From Kuschelorhynchus macadamiae (Eukaryota; Arthropoda; Insecta; Coleoptera; Curculionidae), in assembly GCA_030620095.1 (NCBI GenBank), contig JAUTXW010005178.1, forward strand, positions 930,001-994,000: a stretch of DNA of 64,000 nucleotides. Reading direction: 5' to 3'. Positions 1-14,379 of the stretch are shown here, piece after piece. The notes under the pieces are model-generated. The model did no database searches and was not told the origin of the DNA. It saw only the letters and a program-made list of their open reading frames with translations. How positions within the stretch are numbered: the stretch's first letter is position 1; the number at the start of each line of letters is the position of its first letter. Both the position numbers and the translations under genes were made by a program.

Positions 1-164
1 CCTTTGGAATGTCTGGTCAGAGTAGATTTCGGAATTCCATATTTTCCATCTGTGGATCTACAACCTCTACCTGCTCGGATCTTTGCGAAAACCTGCTCCA
101 GCTGTTTATCGGTAACGTTTCGATAGGGCCTTGAGCCTAGCTGTCGTTTATACTGACTCGGCAT
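1..164 (-). pseudogene. psq/pogo-type helix-turn-helix domain, cut by window edge
   Basis: Minus-strand reading from an ATG at 162-164 is open to the window edge (54 codons). It begins MPSQYKRQLGSRPYRNVT and continues to YGIPKSTLTRHSK. A basic start, a repeated K/R-P-Y run, a short helix and the recognition helix signature YGIPxSTL are typical of the psq/CENP-B-like DNA-binding domain at the N terminus of pogo/Tigger transposases and of domesticated insect psq proteins. The catalytic DDE domain would lie outside the window. Upstream, at about 190-215, the start region is repeated imperfectly (a second CGGCATTGCTGA on the plus strand), so an alternative or duplicated first exon is possible. 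Domain identity is fairly sure; whether the gene is intact cannot be judged. Confidence 0.7.
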
Positions 165-1334
165 TGCTGAAACAAAAGTTTTTTATATTATAAGCTGTTG
201 TTTATCCTTACGCGGCATTGCTGAGGAAAAAATATACTAAATTGTAGCCCGTTATAGAATAATATAAGATGTAAATATAATAATAATTTTTTGTAAGGTG
301 TCATGGGACATGTCCCACTTAACTCCCCAATTTACATTCGCTTAAACTGTTGCCCATAAAAATAAATGAAAAAGGTAAAATGAAAAAATACGCATGGCAA
401 TATGTTCAAAAATACTGAGCTTAATAATATCTATATCCAATTTGGGGAAATCTTAAAACATAACCTCTGAGCAACCAAAGTTTTTCGTGTTATTTTTTTA
501 GATAAAAAAATTTTTTTATGAAGAATAATATAAATTACTTACCTATTGAGTAATCTTATTAAACTGAATACATGTCCTTTGGTAAACATAAATTAAACCG
601 ACACACACAAAAACCACCGCTTCGTAAGACGTTTTGTAATCAACTGTTAAAAATTTCCACCGTCGCTAAATGTCCTAAGTAGCTTTGTTTGACGGTATTT
701 ATTCTCGCCCTATGCTCACTGACGCGTGACTCACTGTAATGACTGGTTTCCATGCATGATGTAGCACGTAGCCGAGTGCTGCGCACATGCCAAAATCTTG
801 TACACCATAATTAATTATTTAGGTATTAAACGTATTAAATAGGATTAAAAATATTGAAAAAATTATTTAAAAGTATTTAAAGACAATTGAAAATATTTAA
901 AACTTATTAAAATTATTAAATAGGAAAAAAGGTGAGAAGAACAATGATTTTCGCATTGCGTTTTTAATCGGAAAATAACCTATCAAATAATAGTTTTTAC
1001 CAACATGAAAACTGATTTGATATTTTGAGTTAAAGCATACAAAAAAAAAGATTTTAACACTCAAAAAATGGTATTAATGCCATATAAAAAAAAATTAAAA
1101 CATTATTTTTACTCATTAGTACAATTTCGACAAATACAGAAATCATTTTCAGATTATTATTTTAGGAAGCCAGTGGAGAAAAGATTCTCATAAAATCCCT
1201 TTTAGTCTAAGGATTTACAAAAACACTGAAAATATGTTCCGAAAAATCCAGAAATAATTTTTAGGTGATTTTTTTAGAAAGCCATTATCGAAGGAATTAT
1301 TTTAAATTCTCATTAAGTTAAAGAGATATACATA
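165..1334. other. Non-coding AT-rich stretch
   Basis: No gene seen. It holds a perfect 14-bp palindrome TGGGACATGTCCCA at 304-317 and a somewhat less AT-rich patch at 690-800. The rest is AT-rich with long A and T runs. Confidence 0.5.
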
Positions 1335-2570
1335 CAGTTCACCCCTATTTCATAAAAGGAGACCGCGAACAAAATGAAAATTATAGATCAGTAAGCTTAT
1401 CAATAGTCTCAATTTGGGTTTCAAAAAAGCAAATCGACAGATGACACAATCAGTTTATTGACTGGAAAAATTATGGAGCAGATGGATTCTAGTCGTCCAT
1501 GGGCCTCCGTTTTCTAGACTTAGCAAAAGCGTTCTATATGTTTTGTCATAGCACATTGTTAAAGAAACTTGAAAATGTAGGAATTCGTGGACCGGCTTTG
1601 TCTCTTCTTCAAAGTTACTTAATGGATAGATTTCAAAAAGTATAAGTCAATAATACCTACTGTAATCCGCACTAAATTGATTATGAAATTCCTTAAAGAA
1701 CGGTATTAGGACCTATTTTATTTGTAATCTATACAAATGACCTAGTAAATCACGATTATTTAGGAATGTTATATCTTTTGTAGACAATACTGTTCTATTT
1801 GCTCATGGTTTGAGGTAGAAAAAAAAATTTCCGCCAATATAAATAAAATGATACAGTGGTTTGATAAAAGTTTGCTTACAGTGAATCTTAAAAAAACTAA
1901 CTGTTTGCCATTTTCCTAACTCAATTAAAGGTTTACCAATCAATAAATCTATAAATGTGCACTTGCCATTTAAACAGGACATTGTTAGGAATCTGGATAT
2001 CACTGTTAAAACTAATTACCTTGGAATAATACTGAACAACCATTTGAAGTGGAACTGCCAGATCCTAGCAATGACCAAGAAATTAAGATCATTAATTTAT
2101 ATGTTTAGAAAAATTAGTCAAGTAATGGATTTATCGAATTTACGCAATATATACTTTTCATTAGTTCAATCCCTGCTTTCAAATGGAATTGTCAGTTGGT
2201 GCGGTGCTTATAAATTCACAATAAAAAGACTTGAAATTATACAAAAGCGTATTATCAAACTAATTTATGGTCTAGACCTCTGTTTTCCAACAAACCAACT
2301 TTGCGCTAAAATGTTTAATGTAAGGAATATTTATTATAAATGCATTACATTTGATCAAAATCAACTTTTATCCAATAATTTACAAGTAATATATCAGACA
2401 AGGCATATTACCTCTTTTACACACAACACTAGGTCAACGTAGATTTTTTTATATAGGTCAAAAAATCTACAATTTGGCCCTAATCGAATTAAAAAAATAC
2501 AAAACACCAACAAAACTTTAAACATATTGTATCGACTTGGCTTATGCATAACAGCCCATCGATAGTATAA
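1335..2570 (+). pseudogene. Degenerate LINE reverse transcriptase
   Basis: Frames broken by stops and frameshifts still spell a non-LTR reverse transcriptase in order. A PIYKKGDRxxxENYRxVSL block sits near 1345-1400, motif A (LDLAKAFYMFCHSTLLKKL) near 1510-1570, a thumb-side block RGPALSLLQSYLMDR near 1590-1630, and motif C degraded to FVDNTVLFAHG near 1775-1810. The longest open piece, 1957-2442, carries YLGIILNNHLKW and LEIIQKRIIKLIYG, the C-terminal region seen in CR1/jockey-like LINEs, and weak similarity continues to about 2570. No endonuclease domain is visible, so the copy is 5'-truncated. It is clearly dead. Confidence 0.82.
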
Positions 2571-2599
2571 AACATTGCTTATTATTTTTATTTTTGTTA

Positions 2600-3479
2600 G
2601 GTATTTGCTTATATAGCAATAAATAGGAATTTAAATAAACAGAAATTTAAATGTTACATTTATAGTTCTTTTTGAGACTATTTATAATTTTAGTAAAAAA
2701 AAATGTGTCCATAAAAACTTAAGATAAATGATACAATTTCTTATTTTTGCGTCAATATTATTCTTTATATAGAGACAAGAAAAACATTTAATTATGAGAA
2801 TGTTGCAGAGATTTTAAGATATTTTTTGAAATCTTATTAAAAAACGACTGACTACTGAATTTTAAAATATATGACACAAAATTAATTAAAGAATCGATAT
2901 TTTAAATGCAATATCCTGTATTTTATTACATTTTGAATTATATATCAAATTCTAGGCTAATATAGGATATCCTATGCCTGTGAGAAGCTGGAAATTCTAA
3001 ACGATTGGACTTATGTCAAAACGAATTACACATTCCTAACTTAGTTTTTATTGTCTTTCTTATAGCATTCGCTTCTAAGTCTAAGCAGAAGTAAAAGTTT
3101 TTCTGCTTTTCAAAAAAAAATCGGGGAAAGTCTTGATATGTTAGATTTAAAGGTAACGCTAGAAAAAAAGATCATAAAAAACGATTTGCCCTCTGTCGAA
3201 CCGTTTAGATTGTTCAGTCTCTCAAATTTCAAAATTGTCAATTATGAAACGTGAATATCTCGAAAACAATTGAAAATATAGTCATGGGGTATTATATATC
3301 AAGTTGGCCTAGAATCTTGCATAGAATTCAAAAATTTAATAAAATACAGGATATTTCATTTAAATTACCGTTGTTTTTAATTTTGTGTCGTATTTTTTTA
3401 ATTCGATAGTCGGGTGTTTTACTTCCCTTCTACAAGTATTGTTATCGTGAAAAAATTACTCTCCGCGATTATTATTTTT
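2600..3479. other. Non-coding AT-rich stretch
   Basis: No coding potential or structured repeat recognised. Confidence 0.4.
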
Positions 3480-4240
3480 TAGATGTTCACGTTTCAGGGC
3501 CCTTTAAAGCTAGAAAACACGATTTTTAAATTTTGCCGATCTGTTTGTCAGCCTTCATGTCTATCTGTGTGTCTTTTGGTCTGTCTATGTATAACTGTTT
3601 TCAAATAGTTGATATGGCTAAAAAAACTACTTACTTACCTGATTGATTTCTTTTTTTATAATTTATTATTATTATTATTATTATTTCAAATTTTGGTTAC
3701 GAATTAAGGGTCATATAGTTCTAAAATGGCATAATTCTGGTAAAAATCCAATATGGTGGAACAAAAAGGCGGCCTACTAAAGTTTTAAAAAGTTGTTATT
3801 AAAAAAACTTTTGTCTAATTTACCTCAAATTTTATACACAAATCAACGGGGACATCTAAATCAACTAGTAAGATTTTGGTATGAATCCAAGAGAGCAACA
3901 AATTGACGGCCTAATAAAACTAAAAAAAAATCGGTCTGATAAACTACTTATTCGACTATTTTAAATTTTGCGCAAGAATTAGGTGTGATATGAAAATGAA
4001 TTGTTAAAATTTTAGTACGGCGGTACAGAAAAAGTCAAATAACTGACTTCAAACTTTTGGTGAAAAAAAATGATGATCTAATATTTTTTTTAATTATCGT
4101 AAAAAAAGACTTATTTAACTGATTTTAAATTTTGCCCAAAAATAAAATGTAACACAGGTAGAAACTAAAAAAAAATCCGGACGAATCCAATACGGTGAAA
4201 GAAAATGCTAGCCTATTAAAACGTTTAGAAGTCCCTTTGC
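3480..4240 (+). repeat. Dispersed repeat family, copy 1 (internally tandem)
   Basis: A head segment (TTTCAGGGCCCTTTAAAG near 3490, then CTGT-rich text near 3540-3600) is followed by several diverged tandem units of roughly 150 bp. The landmarks are ACTACTTA..., TTTACCTCAAATTTT and AATCCAAxATGGxGGAACAAAATGGC. Similar text recurs at 30895-31250, 31560-31910 (inverted), 32560-32861 plus 36458-37160, and 37565-37990. An (ATT)n run lies at 3661-3686. No protein is encoded. Confidence 0.7.
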
Positions 4241-4794
4241 TATTTTTATACCGATATTGTTCAATACAATTTTCAAAAAATTACAAAATTCTCCACAAGT
4301 TTCGTGATAAAGTGTTTTCCTATCTTTACGAATAAAGGAGATATAAGACCTGTTCAAAGATATTTGGATCACCTTGTACCCATGGTGTTGTTTTTACTAT
4401 CAAATATTTTAGTTGGTCTTAGGTCTGTCTTAAAGCTCCCCCCAATCACCAAGCTTTCGACTATCACTCTTTTATATCCCTAATAACTATGTAAATGCCT
4501 CTCGCTCCATTTTCCTTCTCATTCATTAACGATTGCAATAAAAACAGACACGCTAAGCTAACGCATCAGCTCCTTTACACTTCGCGCCCCCCGTTCGGCC
4601 GCTAGGGCAGCGCCACCCCCTCCCCTTCACCCCAACCTGCACGATCGGTCGGTCCACGCGCTGCAGCCAGACGAGAGGGTGAATCTCTCGATATCGGGTG
4701 GTGTTGCCAAATTTAATGACCGATTATTTTCTGGAAGATAGGGAAAACGTGATTAATTTAAAAACTGTGAAGAATGAAGCTTAATAGATTTTTC
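4241..4794. other. Non-coding, with GC-rich patch
   Basis: No gene seen. About 4555-4700 is strikingly GC-rich against its surroundings (CGCGCCCCCCGTTCGGCCGC and following). It has no tRNA-like A/B boxes that I can identify. Confidence 0.4.
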
Positions 4795-5300
4795 ACTACT
4801 AACGATTTTCCTAAAGCGTTTGACACTTTAAATTATAACTTTCTTGTTTAGTACCTTTCTAATTTAGCTATAAACTTTTTCAGGCAAATAAAAGAAACAC
4901 AGAATAAAAGCTTTCACAGCTTTGGTAATTAAGAAATCATTGCTCTTGAGATTAGACCATGAAATAACTAAATTATTTAAATATTGCCGACTTCATCTGT
5001 ATGCCGATGATACACACATGTACATCTCATTTACACCCAGAATTGTGTAGTCGGCGTAATAAAGATTGACTATAACCTTGTGTAATATGGCATTAAAACA
5101 CTAAATAAACCCATCGAAAAATTACGCAAATTACAAACAATTAGGACGAGAGTGTCGCTGGCTAAAGACAAACAAATCAAAATAAGAATCCCTAAAGATG
5201 GATGTAAGGCTGACGCTAGAAAGCCGGGATTAACCTTAGATAGGTACTCCTCTTGAGTTTCAGAGTCATTTCGGTAGCTGAATCCGCGTGGTTTTGCTGC
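4795..5300 (+). pseudogene. LINE reverse-transcriptase remnant
   Basis: Motif A reads DFPKAFDTLNYNFLV near 4800-4845, followed by NLAINFFR, and motif C reads YCRLHLYADDTHMYISF near 4985-5035. A downstream PGLTLDRY recalls the NLGVxLD motif that follows the RT domain. Many stops and deletions separate these blocks. It resembles the better-preserved LINE at 39395-41066 more than the one at 1335-2570. It is an old, truncated non-LTR retrotransposon. Confidence 0.7.
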
Positions 5301-7139
5301 AATTTAAAAATTATTTATGACGTGCGAAATTTCTTATGTAAAGAGACTAAAATTATTTTATGTTAATCCTTAGTGCTATCTAAATCCAATTTTGCTGACT
5401 TTATCTATAACCAATTGTTTGGGCAGCGTTTTTCGTCAAGCGTGCTGGCCCCCACTTTGTTATTTTAATCGAAATAATATGCAACTTTCCTTATGTTTAA
5501 GTAGAGCAATTTTGTATTGTTCATATATGCATTTTTTAAGGCTAGTGGCATTTGCAAAGTCTTACCTGTTTAACCTAATCTAGAAAATAAAACAAATGAA
5601 CTATCATATTTATAAATTCTGGTCCAATATAATTATTTTCTGTAATATGTGCTTTTAATTGGGCAAACTCTTCATGTTCTCAGTAGCAGTCTTCCTGGGG
5701 TCTTTTCTCCCCTTGCCCCCAGAAAATGAGTAGTACCGTCAAGATGGCCTAGAAGCCTTGGAAATACGTCGCTGCCTGAGAATCGCCAGAAGACTCTCAA
5801 AACTCATTCTGGTGAAATTGCCGGTCGTAAGAAGGCGGTCACCCATGTTAGATGCGAGCAGAGGACAGTGCAATCGACGTTTTAAATAGACCTAAGGCAT
5901 AAATATTATCCAAACTTTCTGTTGCCATAATGCATATAGTAAAGATCCACTTCCCAAAAAAAACCTTGACGTCACAGCGACTTTAAGAGAATATATTTCG
6001 AAGTAGATAATTCCGAAAAATTCTTCGTCGACTAAAAAAAAAGGTAACTATAACCAAAAGCTACTTGGTACAGATGAAAAATACTAAATGTTGATCAGCA
6101 GGCTAGCTGATCCACCCAATTAAAATGTAGATAAAGAAGTTGTTGTTGATATGGTTAAACTGTAAAACGCTTCTTTCTTCTCGTTCAGCACTAACGGTTG
6201 CCTAAATTAATAATTAAACCTCGTAACTAATCTAAAAAATAAACTCTGTTTTGGAAAACTATTTACGTATTATAGGGCCGATGTTAAAAGAGTTATTATG
6301 ATCAAACTTGAAAAGAAAGTTTACATTACTATAGACTCTCTGCAGGTTAAAACATACTACCCTTTTAAGAGGGAAGTAAGAAATGCAAAAAAAAAACCAA
6401 ATAAATATTTTGCCAATATCTGCCCAAATTATGTAGATAGAGATAGTAAATGTAAATGTAAAAAAGAAGGTAAGGAAATTCTGAACAAATATAGCTCTCA
6501 TGGTTTTTTCCTACATATGATTGTTTTTGAGATAAATCGATTGGAAATTAAAGTTTATTAGTTTCCCACTGGCATCTCTTTAAATATTTTGAAAATTGTG
6601 AAAGCTTCAAGAAGCCCAAATTTACCAACATTCAGTATTTGTTTGATATTTAAAAAAATGAATTTGAAAGGGGAAATCTGGGGTTACAATATGCAATAAT
6701 TAGTTTTTATCTGTATTTTTCCAAAATATGGAAAAAACTGAAATTTTACAGATTTAATCGTATAAATAATTGAAAACCTCGCTTTGATTTTGTTGTAAAA
6801 TCACTTTTATTTATCCTACTGAGTACTTTCCCAAAATTATCGAAATTTTATGATCAACCGCAACCGTCTAAATTACAATATCACCTCACATTTAGTAGAG
6901 CTTGAAGTGTCTTCATTTTAACTTTGTTTTATTTTTGTATAAGTACGTTTATTGGACTTTTTTCTTTTAATCACTTCTTCCTTTTTCTGAGATTATCTTT
7001 TCCGGGTGTGTATGTATAAAAACAATATAAAAACAAGTAGAAATTTACGTCTGGTATACGTGGAGAAAAAAAAACTTCTAAAAGGGGATAAAACCGGAGT
7101 ATAAACAAAGTTCGTCAAATTTTAAGTAAGGTAGGCAGT
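5301..7139. other. Non-coding stretch
   Basis: No recognisable gene. A compositionally distinct, less AT-rich block lies at 5690-5890 and matches nothing I know. An 87-codon open stretch at 6298-6561 is lysine-rich low-complexity sequence with no motif, and I do not call it a gene. Confidence 0.4.
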
Positions 7140-7740
7140 CTTCCGGTTCGTCTCGTCGAATGCAGACCTCTGTGTTGATAACATAAGTGGTGCCACGTGT
7201 TCGGTTTTGCTGCTTTATTTCGGGGGGAAACGGGAGACTCAACCGCTCAGAGTGGAAACTAACGACCCCGCTAGAAAGGGAGCAGACGCTGTGAACGTGT
7301 GAGGCCTAGTTGTTCCTGTATTCTATCCCGTTCGTCTGCCGCAGTTCTACATAGAATATTAGCGTAATGGCCGCTATGTGGCGGGAGTGGGAGGGGTAAG
7401 GGGATAGCTTGAAAGAAAAGGTTATCTCGTGAGACCAGTAGTACTCTCAAGGGGCATCTAGTGGAAGCCAAGATGCATTAGAAAAGTTTTTAAAGAAAGT
7501 CAAATTTAAAGATTTTGAAATACACGGGGTGATCGGGAGCTCAGAGCTCGCCATCCGGACATCCCACCGATAACGTCCCCAAACCGGAATAAAGTGTATC
7601 TCGCTCCGAGGGTCGCCGGATAAAGAGAGTAAGCTCCGGACGGGGAGCAATCTGGCAAGTTGCGAAGTGCAGTGCCAAAAACATATATTGGAAAGGAAAG
7701 TAAGGTAGGCAGGACGTCTTTATTGGACTGATATAAGAAA
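7140..7740. other. GC-rich island of unknown origin
   Basis: About 600 bp of clearly higher GC than its flanks, ending at a (TA)n array. It contains GGAGCTCAGAGCTCGCC near 7535. Short open frames exist on the minus strand but carry no motif. It could be part of an LTR element, a SINE, or a fragment of a host promoter; the sequence alone does not decide. Confidence 0.35.
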
Positions 7741-7843
<103 letters not shown>

Positions 7844-7844
7844 A

Positions 7845-9812
<1,968 letters not shown>

Positions 9813-10768
9813 TTGTTTCTTATCTGATTCTAAAAATTAAAGATATTTCTCACACCACCACTCTCAAAGGTGAATATTAAAACCACAATTTTACAAATGA
9901 CATATAATGTCTCGTGAATGGTACGATTTTCATTGTCTTCTGTCTCATCACCTAATTTAACTGTCAAAAACAAGAACGTTTTGTGTTATTTTGTAATAAT
10001 AATAAACAATTAAATTATAAATGTATTTGAAATAATTTATGCTAATTGCTAGGGTCCAGATATTTTTTTAAAATGTCAGTTTTAACTGTACAAATTTTAC
10101 AATTTAGATTTTTTTTTCATCAACTCTATCTTGTAGCCTTGAAGTAGGAAATACAGATATTCGGAAGCTCGGCATGGTAAAAAAGAGTCTTCTTTTAACC
10201 AGCCCTTATACAGACCGTTTACCCAATATTTGTACTCTGCTATATATATACAGTGGGACCTATTTAAAAGCGGAACTCCCTTATATCTCAGGAATTAACT
10301 ACCAGGTTAGTTTCTTATTTTGGTGATGTGTATGGATTTTAAAATACGATTATTTTGACACATTCAACTTTGACATCGCTCATTGGCGTGCGAGCCTAGA
10401 GGGGGGAAAATGGTGGATTTTTAAGAAAAAGATATTGGGGATTTTTTTAACGAAATTTTGATTCTGGATTTTCACTCAGCATCATCGAGAACCCCTCTAT
10501 ACCAAATTTCAACAAAATAAGTCATTGGCCTTGGGAAATACGAGCTTTCAAAAACTGCCTCTTTTTTTCATTTTTCTGAAAATTGCCTTGATCAAGAAAC
10601 AATATTTTACTTTTTTTTATTATTTTGATCATCATATTATCGTCTTTTAATTCTTACCATTTAAATAAAGTGATTTCCTTGCTTTCAGGTGGCGAAAGCC
10701 GAAAACGCTCTGCTACGTTTTTAATTTAATAAAAAAAATTCCACGAAATATTCCACGACATAGTTGCT

Positions 10769-10769
<1 letters not shown>
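9813..10769. other. Non-coding stretch
   Basis: No gene seen. A short (TA)n followed by CAGTGGGACC near 10240-10260 may be the edge of another degenerate element. Confidence 0.4.

Positions 10770-10824
<55 letters not shown>
10770..10824. repeat. (TA)n microsatellite
   Basis: Uninterrupted TA array. It leads directly into the hammerhead-like segment that follows. Confidence 0.95.
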
Positions 10825-10825
<1 letters not shown>

Positions 10826-10850
10826 TGCTTTTTTAGAACTTGCATCAGCA

Positions 10851-10899
10851 GTTAGCATCATCAGCAGATGATGCTAACTTGGTTAGCGAAACGCGCGTC
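10851..10899 (+). ncRNA. Hammerhead-ribozyme-like motif (PLE type)
   Basis: CAGATGA (10865-10871, one base from the core CUGAUGA) is followed by a 6-bp stem GCTAAC/GTTAGC with loop TTG. Next come GAAAC (10888-10892), a four-base loop GCGC and GTC (10897-10899), the position after which hammerheads cut. The very short stem III with GAAAC-loop-GUC is known from hammerheads of Penelope-like elements and retrozymes. Against it: U4 is an A, an unpaired T follows the core, and stem I pairing is not obvious. A competing perfect 12-bp hairpin (10851-10862 with 10867-10878) would sequester the core. It is probably a decayed ribozyme at the edge of a lost PLE. Confidence 0.4.
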
Positions 10900-11699
10900 C
10901 AGAACGTAACAAGTTGTGGTGTAGTGTGGTTAGAACTCTTGTATTTTGATCTATCTTCCACCACAGGTTCCAGTGTTAGGAAAAAAATTCTTAATAATAA
11001 ACAGACATTTAGACCGTTGCTATACTAAAGCCCTTCAAGACCCTAATACAATGCTATCATAAGTATGATAAAGGAAATCCTAAAAATCGAAATAATTAGA
11101 GGATTATCAACATTCTGCAAGCCTTCTCCATTAAAAACAGCAAAATATTAGGTAGTGCAATAGCTCTAACATTATGACATTTGAACAAAATAAAATATGT
11201 GGTAAAAACCGTGAAAATTTACAATGTCTCCACAGATATAAGAAACTTCATTGCCCACCTGAAAATCCTTTTTATTCCGGAAGCCTTAAATGCAAGAAAA
11301 TTGAGGCAGGTGCTGGCTTAGATGCAAGAGATCGTCAGAAGTTCAGTCATCTTTTCTTTGTTCAGTCACGATAAACGGGCAACCCTGCATGCAATCAAAG
11401 ATACCGATATGTGCCATGAAGGTAAATATTTATAAGCAGTAGACCTAAATTGCGCTACTGGCAACACTGCGTTAAATCTGCTTGCGAGCTAATATTACGA
11501 GCTATTATTACGATTAAATGGCGACACAAGTGATTAAGAGTAGTATCAACCGCGACATAGTTCCGTGAAAAATGTATCATTATATTTATGAAGGGTAAAA
11601 TATATCAATGATATTTGAAAGCGCCTTAAGAAAAAGAAAAAGTTGTTCTACTCTTTGATGCTAATTGAACATTCCACCAATATTTACAAGTAAACTCGG
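10900..11699. other. Non-coding stretch
   Basis: No recognised gene. The open frame 11174-11374 has no family motif. Confidence 0.4.
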
Positions 11700-11930
11700 C
11701 AACTGCGTTATCGATCACTACGGGAGTAAGGGCAGCCCAATCAAACCCTGTGCGTGACAACTCTCACTCTTCGGGCCCTTTTTGCATCCCTTCGTTCCTT
11801 ATGCGCCGCACGGCCCTCTCCTACCCCCGCCCCGACCCCTCGAGACGTGTTTCCGCTTTTCGTTCGCTACCCTTTTTGTCTCCCTATATATCCCTTTTAT
11901 TCTCCCCTGCTACCCCTTGCAAAAATTTCT
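11700..11930. other. GC-rich island
   Basis: Pyrimidine- and GC-rich patch (for example CCCGCCCCGACCCCTCGAG near 11827) in an AT-rich setting. Overlapping frames through it are open because of composition. A former promoter or a SINE is possible; nothing identifies it. Confidence 0.35.
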
Positions 11931-13619
11931 ATAATGCGATATAAGATGAAATATATTTTGCTTTTGTGCGCCTTGCTGTTTTGGCTAGCTTTGTTTTTGC
12001 AAGATGAGGAAGGATATTTTTGGTAATACATCTATATTTAGAGTAGTCTTTTATTTTCGTCTCACATTATTATAAATAAAATGTAAATTTGGGCTGAGGT
12101 AAAGAGCGTTAATTCGCAGGTGTGCCTAGGAATAATATTTACAAAGAATAAATATATTATTTGCGTTCGCCAATCTGTCAGTCAGTTCAAAATTTAATAA
12201 TTTGACAGACAATTAAACAAAAGATATTTATACCTACTTTACTATTTTCTTTTAACTCGATATAGCACACTTTTACTTAAAAACATAGTATGAATTATTT
12301 ATTTATGTATTTCCCTGGTAGTCAATAGGGTTGGGTTTACACTAGATTTTGCTGATGAAATTCATTGAATTGTTGATGCTGGGTGTCTAAAGCCACTGTA
12401 GATAAGTCAGATTGCTCTAAATATTTTTAAATAATTTTTTTTTGTTGTATATTTATATATTTAGTCAAAATGAGTGAATAGTAAGTATTTGTTTGCAAAG
12501 GTACTTGGAGAGGTTTTCACTAAATCTTTTGTAAATTCATATTAATTTTTATTGCAACAAGATGTGATAAAAGACAATTTATGTAAATTAATGAATACAC
12601 TGTTTTGGATGCAAAACTCCACTACTCTGTTCAAGTTATTTGGAAAACTTCCTCAAGATGCTGTATTTTTTTAAAGAATTTTGAACCTTCCGAGTAAATT
12701 AAAAATGACAATTTTGAAAGCAACGTTTATTGTGCTTTTTTACACCGTAAAAAAAGTCCCAGTTGAGATTCATAAGGTAACCCTAAAATAGATTTAAGCA
12801 ATTCATGGCAGTAGGAGTTCGAAAGCCACATAGAATATTTAAGGTAGCATCTGTCAATTTTAAGAGTATGGTCACTTAGATCAATCTCAACAAGACGGGT
12901 AAGTTAGGTATGACTAACCTTGTCAAATGTCTTAATAAAGTCCGTCTAATAGGCATTCACTTGTATCCTGTGAGTTTAGTGTTTGTGAAGGTATTCAGTT
13001 AATTTAAACTACAAAAAAATAATTTCAAAACCGCGTTGCACTAGCACTATAATCTTAATTTTTCCAAGACCTTTCGTAATGGCTGATAATTTTACAAAAA
13101 GAGTAATAATTTGTTAACTCTACATATCGCTTCTGACATACCTCATTTCGAATAACATATCTTTCCTTTCCCATACACTTGTTATCTTAATTAAATATTT
13201 AATAAAATTAATGTATAACTAGTACTGTTCTTTCAAAGTTGTCTGACCCAAATGAATTTAAAAATTTGAGGTTGATGAGAATCTTTTTTGTATTAACTCG
13301 GGTAAAATCTGGATTTAGGCCTACGCGTACTCGCACATTCAATTTCATACGAGTTTTCCAACTTTTCTAAAGCATAAGTCAGAGTTTACTCCGTTCGATA
13401 TTCTAGTATTTGCTTTAATATGGGTATAAGAATGCTATAAAGAACATCGATCCGCATAATATTTCTCATTTCTCCATTTAGCAAATTGCATCAATTTGGA
13501 CTTCGTTGTTAATAGTTTTATTTTTGTATTTTAACTGGAATGTAAGACTTATATTCAGGGTGATCTACATAGAAGTTCCACCCCCCTTATCTCTGTAGAT
13601 ATCCCGATATACTTTTGTT
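11931..13619. other. Non-coding AT-rich stretch
   Basis: No gene seen. CAGGGTGATCTACATAG at about 13555 resembles the CAGGGTG start of many insect mariner ends and may be the outer end of the inverted arm that follows. Confidence 0.4.
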
Positions 13620-14215
13620 GATTTAAGGCTTAGCTTAAATACTTTCTAAACGTATTACCACATTTAATCTAATCTGATTACAAAGTATTTTTATTTTAAA
13701 AAGTTCCAAACTGCATTTTTATGTTCCTTCTTAAATAAAATGGTACTTTATTTATTTGACGTCTGTAATCCTCGGATTTTTTTCTACCAGAATGAAAAAA
13801 ACCATTTTTACAAACGAGAAAAATTGCAATAAAAATGTTTAAAGCTATCGGGCGCCTGTAGTATGCTTAAGTAATCGAGTCTTCGGTGCCATGTTTTACA
13901 TTTAAAATACTATTTTTTTTTGTCAAACTGAAAACCATGTCAAAATGGTAAAATGTAAACATCAAGATTTTGTTTAAATTTTAATAATTTATAAAGAATG
14001 TAGCAAAAACATTTCAAGAACATGTAGGCTACTATGTTTTTTATTTATACAAATGATCATAAAAATACCTATTTTTTCATATATATGTTCTATATCAAAA
14101 TTCAATATTAACAGATAAAATCGCAATTTAACAGAAAATCTCAATTATTTCTTGAATATTATGATGCTGCATACTCAAAAAAAAACATAGGAGGCCATGG
14201 AATGGATAATATAAC
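13620..14215. repeat. Left arm of large interrupted inverted repeat
   Basis: 13620-13830 reappears inverted at about 21590-21775 (shared landmark CTGGTAGAAAAAAATCC on the plus strand there). 14030-14215 reappears inverted at about 19150-19520 (ATGATCATAAAAATACCTA here against TAGGTATTTTTATGATCAT there). The right arm is split by about 2 kb of other sequence and by an expanded (TA)n. I read these as long terminal repeats of the mariner whose coding remnant begins at 14380. Confidence 0.6.
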
Positions 14216-14379
14216 TATTTTTTTTTATTTGACTGTTTTTGAATTTATTTGTGTTTTTAATGGTTATTGTTTTATTGAAATCCTTTAAATTTAAAATAAT
14301 TAGCCTTTAGAACGTTTCCTTGTATCGGTGTTTACTTGTTGTATTTAAAAAAAAATGTTTAGTAATGTTACATTGAAAA

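Noticed and set aside
3661..3690. CRISPR-like or regularly spaced repeats among the AT-rich repeats
   Set aside because: The units are simple ATT/TA microsatellites or diverged ~150-bp repeats without unique equal-length spacers; the window is eukaryotic.
6259..6561. Overlapping frames on both strands
   Set aside because: Lysine-rich on one strand and phenylalanine-rich on the other, as expected from AT-rich DNA; no homology recognised.
11750..12026. Two overlapping open frames of 64 and 90 codons with a hydrophobic C terminus
   Set aside because: They lie in a pyrimidine-rich GC island where several frames are open by composition; no family motif and no start context to prefer either.
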